The position numbers were made by a program, and so were the translations under genes. A DNA stretch of 64,000 bases from NCBI GenBank assembly GCA_016124495.1, contig WGNP01000013.1, positions 145,116 to 209,115 of the forward strand, written 5' to 3'. This document shows, in pieces, positions 17,220 through 26,218 of the stretch (positions are counted from its first letter, which is position 1; every line of letters starts with the position of its first letter). The DNA is from Hyphomonas sp. Its GTDB lineage: Bacteria > Pseudomonadota > Alphaproteobacteria > Caulobacterales > Hyphomonadaceae. Below the pieces are notes generated by a model. That model had not been told where the DNA came from. It saw only the letters and a program-made list of their open reading frames with translations, and did not search any database.

Positions 17220-19009
17220 GGCCGACCCAGGCTAGATTTGGTGAGTACGTTTGCAGCGGGCGCGTTCAGGTTCCAGGAGACGCCTGTCTCGGCAAAGTTT
17301 ATCTCAGCTGTGCCCTGAACGGCCGCCTGGGCCATGCGCCCAATCAGGGTTTGGCCGAAGCCCGACCGGGTAGGCGGCTGAACTTTCGGTCCCCCCCGCT
17401 CAAGCCAGGTGATGGAAAACTTCGGATTGGCCCCTTTCGTAACCTTCCAGCTGATGAGAACCGCGCCGGTTTCGTTCGAAAGTGCGCCGTACTTGGCCGC
17501 GTTTGTTCCAAGCTCGTGCAGCGCCATGCCGATACCTTGCGCCGCGTCGGGGGTGAGTTCCGCGACCGGGCCGTCGAGCATCACACGCGTTCCGATCCAG
17601 TCCCTGAAATGATCCAGCTGCGCGGCGATCAGATCGGACAGCTCAACACCGAGCCATTGGTTGCGCACCAGGAGATCCTGACCGGCAGCAAGTGCCACGA
17701 TGCGGTCTGACAGCCGCGCCGAGAAAGTGGCCGGTGAGCCTTCCTTGGCCGTCTGGTTTGCAATCGCCTGGACCACCGCAAGCAGGTTTTTGGCGCGGTG
17801 ATTGATTTCAGCCATCAGCATGCTGACATGCTCTTCTGCAATCTTGCGCTCGGTAATGTCGCGGATGTTGCACTGGATGACGAGGCGGTCGCCCTCATTA
17901 TAGAGGTTGGCGATGACTTCGACTTCCTTGTGCAGGCCTGTGCGGCTTTCGAGCGGCAGGTCTTCATACCGGATCTGGTTTCGGTTGTTCAGCTCACGGA
18001 TCATCGCTTTGCTCTCGACTTCGTCCTTGAGCAGGCCGATTTCATAGAGTTCCTTGCCGACCAGTTCGGCGTGCTTGTATCCCAAGAGCTTCGTCATGAA
18101 TGGATTGGTGTCGATGATCTTGCGCGTACCTGCGTCGAGAATGACGACACCGTCGTGAGCACACTCGAAAAGCCGGCGGTAGCGCTTCTCGGAGAGGCGC
18201 AGATCTTTGTCGATCAGGTTGCGTTCGGTCACGTCCGTTACCACGCCGTAGGAGCGCGTGACTTTCCCCACTGCGTCAGAGTTCGTCCGGCCACGTGCAG
18301 ACACCCAGCGAATCTCGTCGCGCTGTCCCAGGACCCGGTACTCCATATGAAATTCGCCGCCCGGCTTCAGGCTGTCTGAGAACAGCGATTCAACGCCCGG
18401 CAAGTCTGCGGGGTGCACGCGTGACATCCACGAAGCAAATGACGCCTGCGCCGTGTCCGGCTGCAGTCCGAGCATCCTGTACATGGCGTCGTTCCAGATG
18501 TTCTCACCGCTCTCGAAACTCCAATCCCAGACCGCCATCCTGCCGGCTTCCAATGCAAGGCGTAGCCGCTCCTCTCCCTTGATCAGGCTTTGCTCGGTCC
18601 GCCGGCGCTCAGTCACGTCGCTGAAAATCAGCGCGACCCTGTTCGATCCTGCGCCGCCAATGCTGACGGCGTCGATCTTGAACAGCCGGTTCATGGCGAA
18701 AGAGCCTTGCTCAAAGGCGAGCGATGCTCCGGTTCTTGCGACCCGTGCGTAAGTCTCGATCCAGTGCGCTTCGAGGTCGGGCACAGCTTCGAGTGCCGTT
18801 TTGCCCACAGCGTTGCGGATGCCCGTGTGACGCTCGAAGGCCTGATTGGCCTCCAGGAAGCGGTAGTTGTTCGCGGTGCCCGCCTCATCATAAGTCATCT
18901 CGATCAGGCAGAACCCCTGCTCGATGTTCTCAAGCAAATGCCGGTACTGCAGAATGAGCTGCTCAGTTTCGGCTACGCTGCGATCTGTTTGCTGGGCATT
19001 GGTCGGCAT
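17216..19009 (-). CDS. PAS-domain HWE-family sensor histidine kinase
   Basis: This soluble 597-residue kinase has no membrane segment. Three PAS units occur at about 20-137, 145-265 and 275-388. The HWE-type dimerisation domain has phosphoacceptor His404 in MAEINHRAKNLLAVV, and the ATP-binding domain has ALHELGTNAAKYGALS and the diagnostic W-x-E in ITWLERGGP. HWE kinases commonly signal to PhyR-type or single-domain receivers, and a receiver gene is translationally coupled downstream. The signal sensed by the PAS domains is unknown. Confidence 0.9.
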   Translation of the reverse strand: MPTNAQQTDRSVAETEQLILQYRHLLENIEQGFCLIEMTYDEAGTANNYRFLEANQAFERHTGIRNAVGKTALEAVPDLEAHWIETYARVARTGASLAFEQGSFAMNRLFKIDAVSIGGAGSNRVALIFSDVTERRRTEQSLIKGEERLRLALEAGRMAVWDWSFESGENIWNDAMYRMLGLQPDTAQASFASWMSRVHPADLPGVESLFSDSLKPGGEFHMEYRVLGQRDEIRWVSARGRTNSDAVGKVTRSYGVVTDVTERNLIDKDLRLSEKRYRRLFECAHDGVVILDAGTRKIIDTNPFMTKLLGYKHAELVGKELYEIGLLKDEVESKAMIRELNNRNQIRYEDLPLESRTGLHKEVEVIANLYNEGDRLVIQCNIRDITERKIAEEHVSMLMAEINHRAKNLLAVVQAIANQTAKEGSPATFSARLSDRIVALAAGQDLLVRNQWLGVELSDLIAAQLDHFRDWIGTRVMLDGPVAELTPDAAQGIGMALHELGTNAAKYGALSNETGAVLISWKVTKGANPKFSITWLERGGPKVQPPTRSGFGQTLIGRMAQAAVQGTAEINFAETGVSWNLNAPAANVLTKSSLGRP

Positions 19010-19188
19010 ACCGTGTAGCCTTCGCGAACGAAGCTCCCTTTGGGCCGTAATGAAAAAGCCTGCGTTCCGCCGGCCCGGATCGCAATTCCTTGCGTCGTTC
19101 GCTCATGCCTTCAACGCACGGGTCCTGGGCTGGTTCCCACCTGCCTGAAAATTATTTGCCGGCGAACCTGATTTTTCTGAAGAGGGCC

Positions 19189-20244
19189 TTAGCCCGCGTA
19201 GGCCGCAGCCAAGTCCGGATCGCGCGTGGCCACGAGGTCGGCCAGGTCGGAGATGACTTTTGCTTGTTTCCATGTGGCGTCGTCCTGCATCTTGCCGTCG
19301 ATCATTGCGACGCCGGTGCCGTCCGGCATGGCGGCGAGGATCTTGCGGGCGAATTGCACTTCGGCGGGGTCCGGGGAGAAGACGCGCTTGGCGATGGCGA
19401 TCTGAGAAGGGTGGAGCGACCAGGTGCCGGAACATCCGAGCAGGAAGGCGTTGCGGAACTGCTGCTCGCAGGCCTCAGGGTCGGCGATGTCACCAAAGGG
19501 GCCGTAGAAGGCGTTGATGCCGGCCATGCGGCAGGCGTCCACCATGCGGGCGATGGTGTAGTGCCAGGGGTCCTGCTGGACGCTGGCGCGCGGGGCGCCG
19601 TCCGAGTTCGGATCATCGATCACGCGGTAGAAAGGATGGCCGCCGCCGACGCGGGTGGTTTTCATCTTGCGGTTTGCGGCAAGGCCTGCCGGGCCGAGGC
19701 TGACGCCCTGCATGCGGGGGGAGGCGAGGGCGATCTCCTCGACACGGGCCATGCCCTCGGCAGTCTCGAGGATGGCGTGGAAGAGGATCGGGCGCTTCAG
19801 GCCCGCCTTGGCTTCGAGCTGGGCAACGTATTGATCGGCGAAGTGGATGTCCCACGGGCCTTCGACTTTCGGCAGCATGATGACGTCCAGCTGGTGGCCG
19901 GCTTTCAGGATGAGGTCTGATACGTCCTGCTGGAACCAGGGGGAGTTGAGGCAGTTCACGCGGCTCCAGAAGCCGGTGCCCCTGGCCTGCCAGTCATACA
20001 TGTTCGCCATCTCGACCGCCCCGGCGCGGGCTGCGTCTTTGGCGTCGGCCGGGATCGCGTCTTCGAGGTTGGCGAGCACGACATCCACGGTGGGGGCAAG
20101 TTCGGGCACCTTGGCACGCACCTTATCCAGGTGGGGCGGCACAAAGTGGATCATTCGCTCGAGGCGGACGGGCAGGTCGCGCATCGGTTCCGGCGCACCG
20201 ATGGAGAGGGGCTTGAAGAAGTTGCGCGGCGTTTTCTGTGACAT
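19189..20244 (-). CDS. HpcH/HpaI aldolase / CitE-like CoA-ester lyase
   Basis: This 351-residue protein of the citrate lyase beta/malyl-CoA lyase superfamily has a TIM-barrel fold. The N-terminal [16 protein letters not shown] and [19 protein letters not shown] contain the metal-binding ED pair. [22 protein letters not shown] (metal-ligand Glu) and [14 protein letters not shown], in which the HPSQ motif is family-typical, follow. A likely reaction is cleavage or condensation of malyl-CoA-type esters; substrate choice cannot be settled. A long C-terminal extension is as in malyl-CoA lyase-like members. No pathway neighbours are adjacent. Confidence 0.87.
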   Translation of the reverse strand: MSQKTPRNFFKPLSIGAPEPMRDLPVRLERMIHFVPPHLDKVRAKVPELAPTVDVVLANLEDAIPADAKDAARAGAVEMANMYDWQARGTGFWSRVNCLNSPWFQQDVSDLILKAGHQLDVIMLPKVEGPWDIHFADQYVAQLEAKAGLKRPILFHAILETAEGMARVEEIALASPRMQGVSLGPAGLAANRKMKTTRVGGGHPFYRVIDDPNSDGAPRASVQQDPWHYTIARMVDACRMAGINAFYGPFGDIADPEACEQQFRNAFLLGCSGTWSLHPSQIAIAKRVFSPDPAEVQFARKILAAMPDGTGVAMIDGKMQDDATWKQAKVISDLADLVATRDPDLAAAYAG

Positions 20245-20315
20245 GAGAGCCCCTGGGTTTTGCGGGCGGAGGATTAGGGCGCGGGCTGCGCGGCGTCAAA
20301 TCCCGGCGCATCACG

Positions 20316-20343
20316 CGAACATTTGCCGCGCCGGGGCGTTTTT
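20316..20343 (+). promoter_or_regulatory. Candidate EcfG-type stress promoter
   Basis: CGAAC at 20316-20320, a 16-base spacer and CGTT at 20337-20340 followed by TTT lie 28 bases before the YqaE-like start codon. The alphaproteobacterial EcfG consensus is GGAAC, 16-17 bases, CGTT, so one base differs. YqaE/Pmp3 genes are often stress regulated. Match by eye only; one such site could arise by chance. Confidence 0.35.
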
Positions 20344-20371
20344 CGTCGGCAATCCCGGAAAGGCTGTCGCC

Positions 20372-20545
20372 ATGTCCCTCGCGATGATCCTGCTCACTTT
20401 TTTCCTGCCGCCAGTCGCGGTGGCGCTGACGCAAGGTGTCGGCTGGCAATTCGTGCTGAATGTCGTGCTTACAGTGACTGGCTGGCTGCCAGGTGTGATC
20501 CATGCACTCTGGATCAACACGCGCAGCGGCGAAACGCTGGTTTGA
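20372..20545 (+). CDS. YqaE/Pmp3 family membrane peptide
   Basis: This 57-residue protein is almost entirely two membrane helices: LAMILLTFFLPPVAVALTQG and a second helix ending GWLPGVIHALWI. The FLPP..V motif and the GVIHALWI end are hallmarks of the Pmp3/YqaE proteolipid family, which in fungi and plants affects membrane potential under salt and cold stress. It is a single gene between the CitE-like gene and a minus-strand hypothetical. Confidence 0.85.
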   Translation: MSLAMILLTFFLPPVAVALTQGVGWQFVLNVVLTVTGWLPGVIHALWINTRSGETLV

Positions 20546-20551
20546 CGGCTT

Positions 20552-20950
20552 TCAGGGGCGCGTGAAGCGGCAGACGTTTCTCAGGAACGTTTCCGGATCG
20601 CCCGCAAACCGGACGCGTTTGGCGGCAAAGGCGTGGGGGCTGAAGCTGTAGTCGCGCACGCAGGCCGCTGGCGTGTTGTCGTTCCAGCAGGCCTCTTCGG
20701 TCGTGACTATGAGACCGTCTTCGGTGCGCGTGATGACGGTGATCCTGCCGCCATCGAGGACCGCGCCGTCCTCTGTCAACGCGAAAAGCCCCTCCGAATT
20801 CGCCTGCGGCACCTTCGGGTAGAGGTAGGAAAGGTTCAGTCCGTCCGGCGTTTCTGTTGCGGCCAGTTCGGCAGAGATCGTCACGTCGCCATAGGGCGGG
20901 CTATAGTCCCGGTAGTTTAGCGTGCCGGTCCAGCCAGTTCCCGAAATCAT
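20552..20950 (-). CDS. Hypothetical protein, probably N-terminally damaged
   Basis: This 132-residue frame reads like a small secreted beta-rich protein (GTGWTGTLNYRDYSPP, PDGLNLSYLYPKV, EDGAVLDGGRITVITR). It has a Cys pair (CWNDNTPAAC) and no recognised family. The sequence character continues upstream of ATG 20950 in the same frame (TRLKPADLA). A plausible signal peptide start, MKRAAGFLAA, lies in another frame at 21010-20981, so a frameshift or small deletion may have cut off the export signal. The gene may be a recent pseudogene. Confidence 0.5.
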   Translation of the reverse strand: MISGTGWTGTLNYRDYSPPYGDVTISAELAATETPDGLNLSYLYPKVPQANSEGLFALTEDGAVLDGGRITVITRTEDGLIVTTEEACWNDNTPAACVRDYSFSPHAFAAKRVRFAGDPETFLRNVCRFTRP

Positions 20951-21027
20951 CGCGAGGTCGGCCGGCTTCAGACGGGTCTGGGGCGGCGAGGAATCCGGCG
21001 GCGCGTTTCATGCTGCGTTCTGCGCGC

Positions 21028-21924
21028 TCAGTTGGCCATCGGATGCGCGGTTTCCAGCAGTTCCTGAAGTTCATCGGTGAGGACGTGGGTGTAGATCTGC
21101 GTCGTGGCGATGTCGGCATGGCCGAGAAGCATCTGTACTGCGCGCAGGTCGGCGCCGCCTTGCAGCAGGTGTGTCGCGTAGGCGTGCCGCAGGGCATGCG
21201 GGTGAACGCGCGCCGGGTCTAGGCCTGCCTGGGCAGCGGCTCCCTCCAGCAGTTGCCCGAGGCGCCGGCGCGTCAGGTGGCCGCTGGCTCCGCGTGATGG
21301 GAAGACGAAATCTTCGGCCCGGGTTTTCACGTCCGGGTCGGTGCGTTCTTCCAGCCAGTCCGACAACGCCTGCAGAGCCGGGCGGCCGAGCGGGCAGAGA
21401 CGGTCCTTGCCGGCCTTGCCGCGGATGATGATGTCGCTGGTCACCCAGCGCACGCCCTTGCGCCGGGGCAGGCTGCCCATTGTGAGGGACACCAGTTCGG
21501 ACGCCCGGAGGCCGGCGCCGTAAAGCAGCTCGACAAGGCATTTGAGGCGGGGGTCATTGCTGCAGACGAAGATCAGCGCTTTCATTTCCTCCCGGCTAAG
21601 GACATCCGGAATGTCGCGTGCGGGCGAGGGGCCATCGAGCCGGGTGGTGGGATCGTCCTTGCGGTCGCCTTCCTCGAACAGAAAGCGGAAGAAGCGGCGC
21701 AGCGCCGACAGCTTGCGGGCCTGCGAGGCCGGGGCGAGGCCGCGTTCGGCCAGGTCCGTGACCCAGTCGCTGAGCTCGGCGGGCTGAGCCTGTGTCAGGC
21801 GCCCGCTGCAGAACTCGGAAGCGTCCAGCAGATCACGGCCATAGGCATCGAGCGTGTTCGGGCTCGCGCCCCGCTCGGCCGACATCATTTCGAGAAAGGC
21901 GCCGATACGGAGCTTGTCAGACAT
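21028..21924 (-). CDS. xerD: Tyrosine recombinase XerD/XerC type
   Basis: This 298-residue site-specific recombinase resolves chromosome dimers at dif together with its partner. It has an N-terminal SAM-like core-binding domain (1-90) and a catalytic domain with the full set Arg140 (GAGLRASELV), a Lys in the GKAGKDR hairpin, His243 and Arg246 (HPHALRHAYATHLL), His269 (LLGHADIATT) and Tyr278 (QIYTHV). Length and the core domain fit XerD rather than a phage integrase. XerC versus XerD cannot be decided with full certainty by eye. It is divergent from aroK across a short membrane-peptide gene. Confidence 0.9.
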   Translation of the reverse strand: MSDKLRIGAFLEMMSAERGASPNTLDAYGRDLLDASEFCSGRLTQAQPAELSDWVTDLAERGLAPASQARKLSALRRFFRFLFEEGDRKDDPTTRLDGPSPARDIPDVLSREEMKALIFVCSNDPRLKCLVELLYGAGLRASELVSLTMGSLPRRKGVRWVTSDIIIRGKAGKDRLCPLGRPALQALSDWLEERTDPDVKTRAEDFVFPSRGASGHLTRRRLGQLLEGAAAQAGLDPARVHPHALRHAYATHLLQGGADLRAVQMLLGHADIATTQIYTHVLTDELQELLETAHPMAN

Positions 21925-21968
21925 GCCTAAAATCGTGGCATGCCAGGCTTAAGGGCGCGTTGAGGGCG

Positions 21969-22103
21969 CTAGAACACGCCTTCGACGGGAATCCGGGTCT
22001 CGCCGTCCGGGGGCGGGTTGCCAGCGGCCTGCTGGCCGAGCCACCACATGCCGCCAACGATCGCCACAGCGAGGACGACGAAGCCGATCAGGAATTTGCG
22101 CAT
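21969..22103 (-). CDS. Small single-pass membrane protein
   Basis: This is a 44-residue frame. MRKF is followed by one strong membrane helix (LIGFVVLAVAIVGGMWWLG), then a short hydrophilic tail rich in Pro and Gly. It ends 45 bases before xerD on the same strand and may be co-transcribed with it. A longer in-frame version from 22244 would overlap aroK and was rejected. No family is recognised; the case rests on the charge-helix-tail layout and position. Confidence 0.5.
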   Translation of the reverse strand: MRKFLIGFVVLAVAIVGGMWWLGQQAAGNPPPDGETRIPVEGVF

Positions 22104-22219
22104 GGATTTTTGCCCCGAAAGCTGGTTTCCAACTGATTTTTCCGGCGAATCCTGCCGCCCGAATGCGCCGTCTATGTGGCAGGTCTGTAAAAGGCGCGCA
22201 ACGCCGGGTAAGAGAGAGC

Positions 22220-22780
22220 ATGCCAGACGAAAGCGACCCTTCAAGCCCGGCGCCCCCTTTCGAGGGGCGCACGATCGCGCTGGTGGGTCTGATGGGCGCC
22301 GGAAAGTCGACCGTCGGACGGCGTCTGGCAGAAAAACTCGGCCGTGACTTCTACGACAGTGACACGGAAATCGAGAAGGCAGCCGGCCTTTCGATATCGG
22401 ACATATTCGCGTTGCACGGTGAAGCGGATTTCCGGCGCGGCGAAAAGCAGGTTCTGAAGCGCCTGCTGGACCTGCCGCCGCATGTGCTGGCGACCGGGGG
22501 CGGAGCCTTCATCGACGCCGAGACGCGGGCGGTGATGAAGGAGAAGGCGGTGACCGTCTGGCTGAACGCCGACCTTGAGACATTGTGGCGCCGGGTGCAG
22601 AAGCGCGACAACCGGCCGCTGCTGAAACGCGCCGACGCCAAGGCGCACCTGTCAAACCTCGTGACTGAGAGGGAACCTTTTTATTCACAGGCTGACCTTA
22701 ACGTTCAGTCCAAGGATGGGCCGCATACCAATACGGTGAACGCTATCCTGAAAGCTCTTGAGACCTGGACCCCGACATGA
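22220..22780 (+). CDS. aroK: Shikimate kinase AroK
   Basis: AroK phosphorylates the 3-OH of shikimate with ATP, step five of the chorismate pathway. The 186-residue P-loop kinase has Walker [10 protein letters not shown] at 23-31 and shikimate-binding [11 protein letters not shown]. It also has [12 protein letters not shown] (the FR of the shikimate site), the ATGGGAF Walker B-like loop and the lid arginine in [14 protein letters not shown] 22220 is chosen from the family start. It overlaps aroB as ATGA, a conserved pair. Confidence 0.95.
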   Translation: MPDESDPSSPAPPFEGRTIALVGLMGAGKSTVGRRLAEKLGRDFYDSDTEIEKAAGLSISDIFALHGEADFRRGEKQVLKRLLDLPPHVLATGGGAFIDAETRAVMKEKAVTVWLNADLETLWRRVQKRDNRPLLKRADAKAHLSNLVTEREPFYSQADLNVQSKDGPHTNTVNAILKALETWTPT

Positions 22781-23907
22781 ATACCACCGCTTCCATCGAA
22801 ACTGTCCGGGTAGACCTCGGCGCGCGCGCCTATGACATTCTCGTCGGCCATGGCGCCCTGACAGAACTGGGCCCGCGCCTCGCACTTCTGGTAAAGCGTC
22901 CGCGCGCCTTTGTGCTGACGGACGAAAACGTGATGCGCCATCATACGGCGCGGCTGGAAACATCGGTCGCCGGTGCCGGGATCAAACTCGACTGGATGGC
23001 TCTGCCGCCGGGGGAGCAGACGAAGACCTTCGTGCAGCTCGGCCATGTGCTCGACTGGCTGCTGGGGGGCGGCGCTGACCGGGGCGATGTGCTGATCGCG
23101 TTTGGCGGCGGCGTCATCGGCGACATGGGCGGCCTTGCCGCCAGCCTGATGAAACGCGGCATGGGCTTCATACAATTGCCGACGACACTGCTGGCGCAGG
23201 TCGATTCCTCCGTGGGCGGAAAGACAGCCGTGAATACGCCGCGCGGCAAGAATCTCGTCGGTGCCTTCTACCAGCCCAGGCTGGTGATCGCCGACACCGA
23301 ACTCCTCGCGACACTGCCGGCGCGGGAAATGAAGGCGGGCTATGCGGAAATCCTGAAATACGGCCTGATCAATGATGCACCTTTCTTTGACTGGCTGGCC
23401 GTAAACGGCCGCAGGGTCCTGGCACTCGATCCGGAAGCGGCGCGCTATGCTGTCGCGCGCTCCTGCGCCGCGAAGGCTGCGATCGTGGTGGAGGACGAGA
23501 CCGAGACCGGCGTGCGCCAGCTTCTGAACCTCGGTCATACCTTCGGTCATGCGCTGGAGGCGGCCAACGGCTACGGGCCGGACCTGCTGCACGGCGAAGC
23601 GGTGGCGCTCGGCATGGCGATAGCATTCCGGTATGGCGCCGAACTTGGGGTGACGCCGCCGGACGATGCGCGCCGGGTGACCGAAGTGATCCGCGCCTCG
23701 GGCCTGCCGTCTGATTTCAGGGGCAGGGACCGGGCCCGCTTCACGGCGCCGCGCCTCACCGAACTTATGCAGCAAGATAAGAAGGCGCGCGGCGGACGCG
23801 TGCCGCTGATCCTCGCGCGCGCGATAGGGGCCTCCTACATTCATCCGGATGCGGATCTTGCGTCCATCGAAGCCTTCCTCGCCCGTGAGCTACTTGAAAC
23901 CGCCTAG
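22777..23907 (+). CDS. aroB: 3-dehydroquinate synthase AroB
   Basis: AroB converts DAHP to 3-dehydroquinate using NAD and a divalent metal. The 376-residue protein shows the NAD-binding [46 protein letters not shown], and the metal-binding histidines in [11 protein letters not shown] and [12 protein letters not shown]. It is translationally coupled to aroK. Confidence 0.96.
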   Translation: MNTTASIETVRVDLGARAYDILVGHGALTELGPRLALLVKRPRAFVLTDENVMRHHTARLETSVAGAGIKLDWMALPPGEQTKTFVQLGHVLDWLLGGGADRGDVLIAFGGGVIGDMGGLAASLMKRGMGFIQLPTTLLAQVDSSVGGKTAVNTPRGKNLVGAFYQPRLVIADTELLATLPAREMKAGYAEILKYGLINDAPFFDWLAVNGRRVLALDPEAARYAVARSCAAKAAIVVEDETETGVRQLLNLGHTFGHALEAANGYGPDLLHGEAVALGMAIAFRYGAELGVTPPDDARRVTEVIRASGLPSDFRGRDRARFTAPRLTELMQQDKKARGGRVPLILARAIGASYIHPDADLASIEAFLARELLETA

Positions 23908-23925
23908 AGAGACCTACCACCCGAC

Positions 23926-25188
23926 ATGATTGCCGGTTACCTTATTGCCATCTTCGTCCTGCTTTGCCTGTCTGCATTTTTCTCCGGGTCTGAAACGGCG
24001 CTGACGGCCGCCTCCCGCGCACGGATGCACCAGCTGGAGAAGGAAGGCGACAACCGCGCGAAGGCAGTGAACCGGCTGCTCACCAAGCGCGAGGACTTAA
24101 TGGGCGCCATCCTGCTGGGCAACAATCTCGTCAATATCCTGGCGGTGGTGCTGGCAACGTCTCTGTTTACATCAATTTTCGGTGCGGGCGGATTTGCGCT
24201 TGCCATTTCCACCGCTGTGATGACAGCTACCGTACTGATCTTTTCGGAAGTGATGCCGAAGACCTATGCCATCTCGCGGCCGGACAGCCTGGCGCTGCTG
24301 GTCGCCCGGCCCATCGGCATTGTGGTGCGCGCCACTTCGTGGATCATCCAGCTGATCCGCTTCATCGCGAAGATGTTTCTGACGGTGTTCGGTCTTGCGG
24401 GGCCAGTAGCGCCTGTCTCTGCGGAGCAGGAAATCCGCGGTGCGATTGATCTGCATGCTCTTGAGGGCGGTGTGGAAAGCGGTGACCGGCTTCGCCTTGT
24501 CGGCGCGCTCGATCTCAAGGACCTGACGGTCGAAGATGTGATGATTCATCGCAAGAACATCCAGATGCTGAATGCGGATATCGACCGGCGGCAGCTGGTG
24601 ATGAAGGCGTTGGCGAGCCCCCACACGCGTCTGCCGCTCTACCGCGGCGAGAAGGAAGAGATCATCGGCATCCTGCATGCTAAGGACCTGCTGCGCGCGG
24701 CGCTGCCGATGGGCGGCGACCTCTCCAAGCTCGATCTCGACTCGATCCTGCGCAAGCCCTGGTTTGTGCCGGAGACGACGCAGGTGAAGGACCAGCTCGA
24801 CCAGTTCCTGTCAAAGGGCCAGCACTTTGCACTGGTTGTCGACGAATACGGCGAGCTGCAGGGCATGATCACTCTGGAAGACATTCTCGAGGAAATCGTC
24901 GGCGCGATCCATGACGAGCACGATGTGCAGATACAGGGCGTACGGGTGCAGGCTGACGGTTCAGTCAATGTTGATGGCTGGGTGCCGATCCGCGATCTCA
25001 ATCGTGCGACCGGCTGGAGCCTTCCGGATGAAGAAGCGGTGACGGTCGCCGGCCTTGTGATCCACGAGGCGCAGACGATTCCGGAGCCGGGGCAGAGTTT
25101 CGTCTTCCATGGCTACCGGTTCAACATCCTGCGGCGCCAGCGCAATCAGGTGACCGGCGTGAACATTTCGAAGATTGATGCAAGTTAG
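23926..25188 (+). CDS. CNNM/CorC-family protein (DUF21 + CBS), second copy
   Basis: This 420-residue membrane protein resembles the one at 9876-11183. DUF21 helices start at LIAIFVLLCLSAFFSGSETAL, the SGSETAL segment being typical. CBS domains span about 190-310 ([44 protein letters not shown]), with a C-terminal CorC/HlyC domain. It follows aroB by 18 bases and may share its transcript. The stop overlaps that of convergent bolA by four bases. A role in divalent cation handling is inferred from the family. Confidence 0.9.
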   Translation: MIAGYLIAIFVLLCLSAFFSGSETALTAASRARMHQLEKEGDNRAKAVNRLLTKREDLMGAILLGNNLVNILAVVLATSLFTSIFGAGGFALAISTAVMTATVLIFSEVMPKTYAISRPDSLALLVARPIGIVVRATSWIIQLIRFIAKMFLTVFGLAGPVAPVSAEQEIRGAIDLHALEGGVESGDRLRLVGALDLKDLTVEDVMIHRKNIQMLNADIDRRQLVMKALASPHTRLPLYRGEKEEIIGILHAKDLLRAALPMGGDLSKLDLDSILRKPWFVPETTQVKDQLDQFLSKGQHFALVVDEYGELQGMITLEDILEEIVGAIHDEHDVQIQGVRVQADGSVNVDGWVPIRDLNRATGWSLPDEEAVTVAGLVIHEAQTIPEPGQSFVFHGYRFNILRRQRNQVTGVNISKIDAS

Positions 25189-25457
25189 GGGGCGGCTGCC
25201 TTCAGTGCGAGCGCGTGCAGGCCCGAATCGAACTCCTTCTGCAACACAAGCATGACGGTGCGTTGCACCTGGACGCGCGAGAGCCCGGCGAAGGCATCCG
25301 CGACAATTTCGACTGAGTAGTGCGTCTCGCCGCCCGGCGCGGCGCCCGCGTGGCCCGCATGTTTGGCGCTGTCATCGGTAATGACCAGCGTGACGGGATC
25401 GAAGGCTTCAGTGAGGATGTCTTCAATTCGCGATCGTCTGTCACTTGGTTGTGGCAT
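25185..25457 (-). CDS. BolA family protein
   Basis: This 90-residue BolA-like protein contains HAGHAGAAPGGETHYSVEIV followed by GLSRVQVQRTVMLVLQKEFDSGLHALALKA. The HxxHA-like and the C-terminal HALA/LK patterns match BolA proteins that bind monothiol glutaredoxins and [2Fe-2S] clusters. ATG 25457 fits the family; longer frames overlap the divergent J-domain gene. The J-domain gene starts 31 bases away on the other strand. Confidence 0.9.
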   Translation of the reverse strand: MPQPSDRRSRIEDILTEAFDPVTLVITDDSAKHAGHAGAAPGGETHYSVEIVADAFAGLSRVQVQRTVMLVLQKEFDSGLHALALKAAAP

Positions 25458-25488
25458 CTTTAAGCGGTGCTCCCTATTATCGTGGCCC

Positions 25489-26112
25489 ATGTCCGACAGC
25501 GATCCCTTCCGATACCGCGTCAAGTTCAGAGATATACGCGTGAACCCTCCCAAGGACGAGGCTTCGCGCGCGCGCGCAAAGCAAACGCGGGTGTGCGACG
25601 AGCCGAACTGCGACCTCGAGGGCGCCTTCCCGGCGCCGCGCCAGGGCGGCAAGGGGCGGCACTTTTTCTGCGAGCAGCATGTGTCGGACTATAATCGCCG
25701 CTTCAATTTCTTCGAAGGCATGAGCGAGGCTGAGGCGGCTTCCTTCGTTCGCTCCGAGCGCTACGGCCATAAACGTACCTGGAGGATGGGCGCCGGGCCG
25801 ATGGGCGGCAAGCGCAGTGCGCACGCCAACGATCCGCGCCGCTGGGCAGGCCGGGGCTTCTTCGACATGGATGATACGCCTGCCGCCGAAGCACGTGTCG
25901 AGGCGCATCGCTCGAGCCTGCAGCTGCGTGCGCTGCGCGAGCTTGACCTGGAGGCGGATGCCCAGCCGGCTGAGATCCGCGCGCGCTACGCCGAGTATAT
26001 CCGCCGTTTCCATCCGGATTCCAACAAGGGTGACCGCTCCAGCGAGCACAAGCTCGAACGGGTCGTGCGCGCTGGCAAGCTGCTCAAGGCTTCGGGCCTG
26101 ATGCGGACCTGA
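25489..26112 (+). CDS. J-domain (DnaJ-like) protein
   Basis: This 207-residue protein has a C-terminal J domain (about 147-205, ALRELDLEADAQPAEIRARY, HPD at 175-177), so it is predicted to stimulate a DnaK-type Hsp70. The upstream half has two Cys (36, 41), Cys61 and His64 in VCDEPNC and FFCEQHV, a spacing that could bind a metal. No membrane segment is seen. ATG 25489 begins the conserved SDPFRYRVKF stretch. The layout is common in alphaproteobacteria next to bolA. Confidence 0.87.
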   Translation: MSDSDPFRYRVKFRDIRVNPPKDEASRARAKQTRVCDEPNCDLEGAFPAPRQGGKGRHFFCEQHVSDYNRRFNFFEGMSEAEAASFVRSERYGHKRTWRMGAGPMGGKRSAHANDPRRWAGRGFFDMDDTPAAEARVEAHRSSLQLRALRELDLEADAQPAEIRARYAEYIRRFHPDSNKGDRSSEHKLERVVRAGKLLKASGLMRT

Positions 26113-26218
26113 CGGGGCCGTCCATGCCGCATGGACATCGGCGAGGAGTTTGTGGTCAAAGGCGCACTTAACCGGGATTCGCGGCCGGCGCTCGCGGGCC
26201 CGCAGAGAGGCAAGGCGC

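Noticed and set aside
19010..19188. EcfG-type promoter before the HWE kinase
   Set aside because: GGAAC is present on the minus strand, but no CGTT occurs at 16-17 bases.
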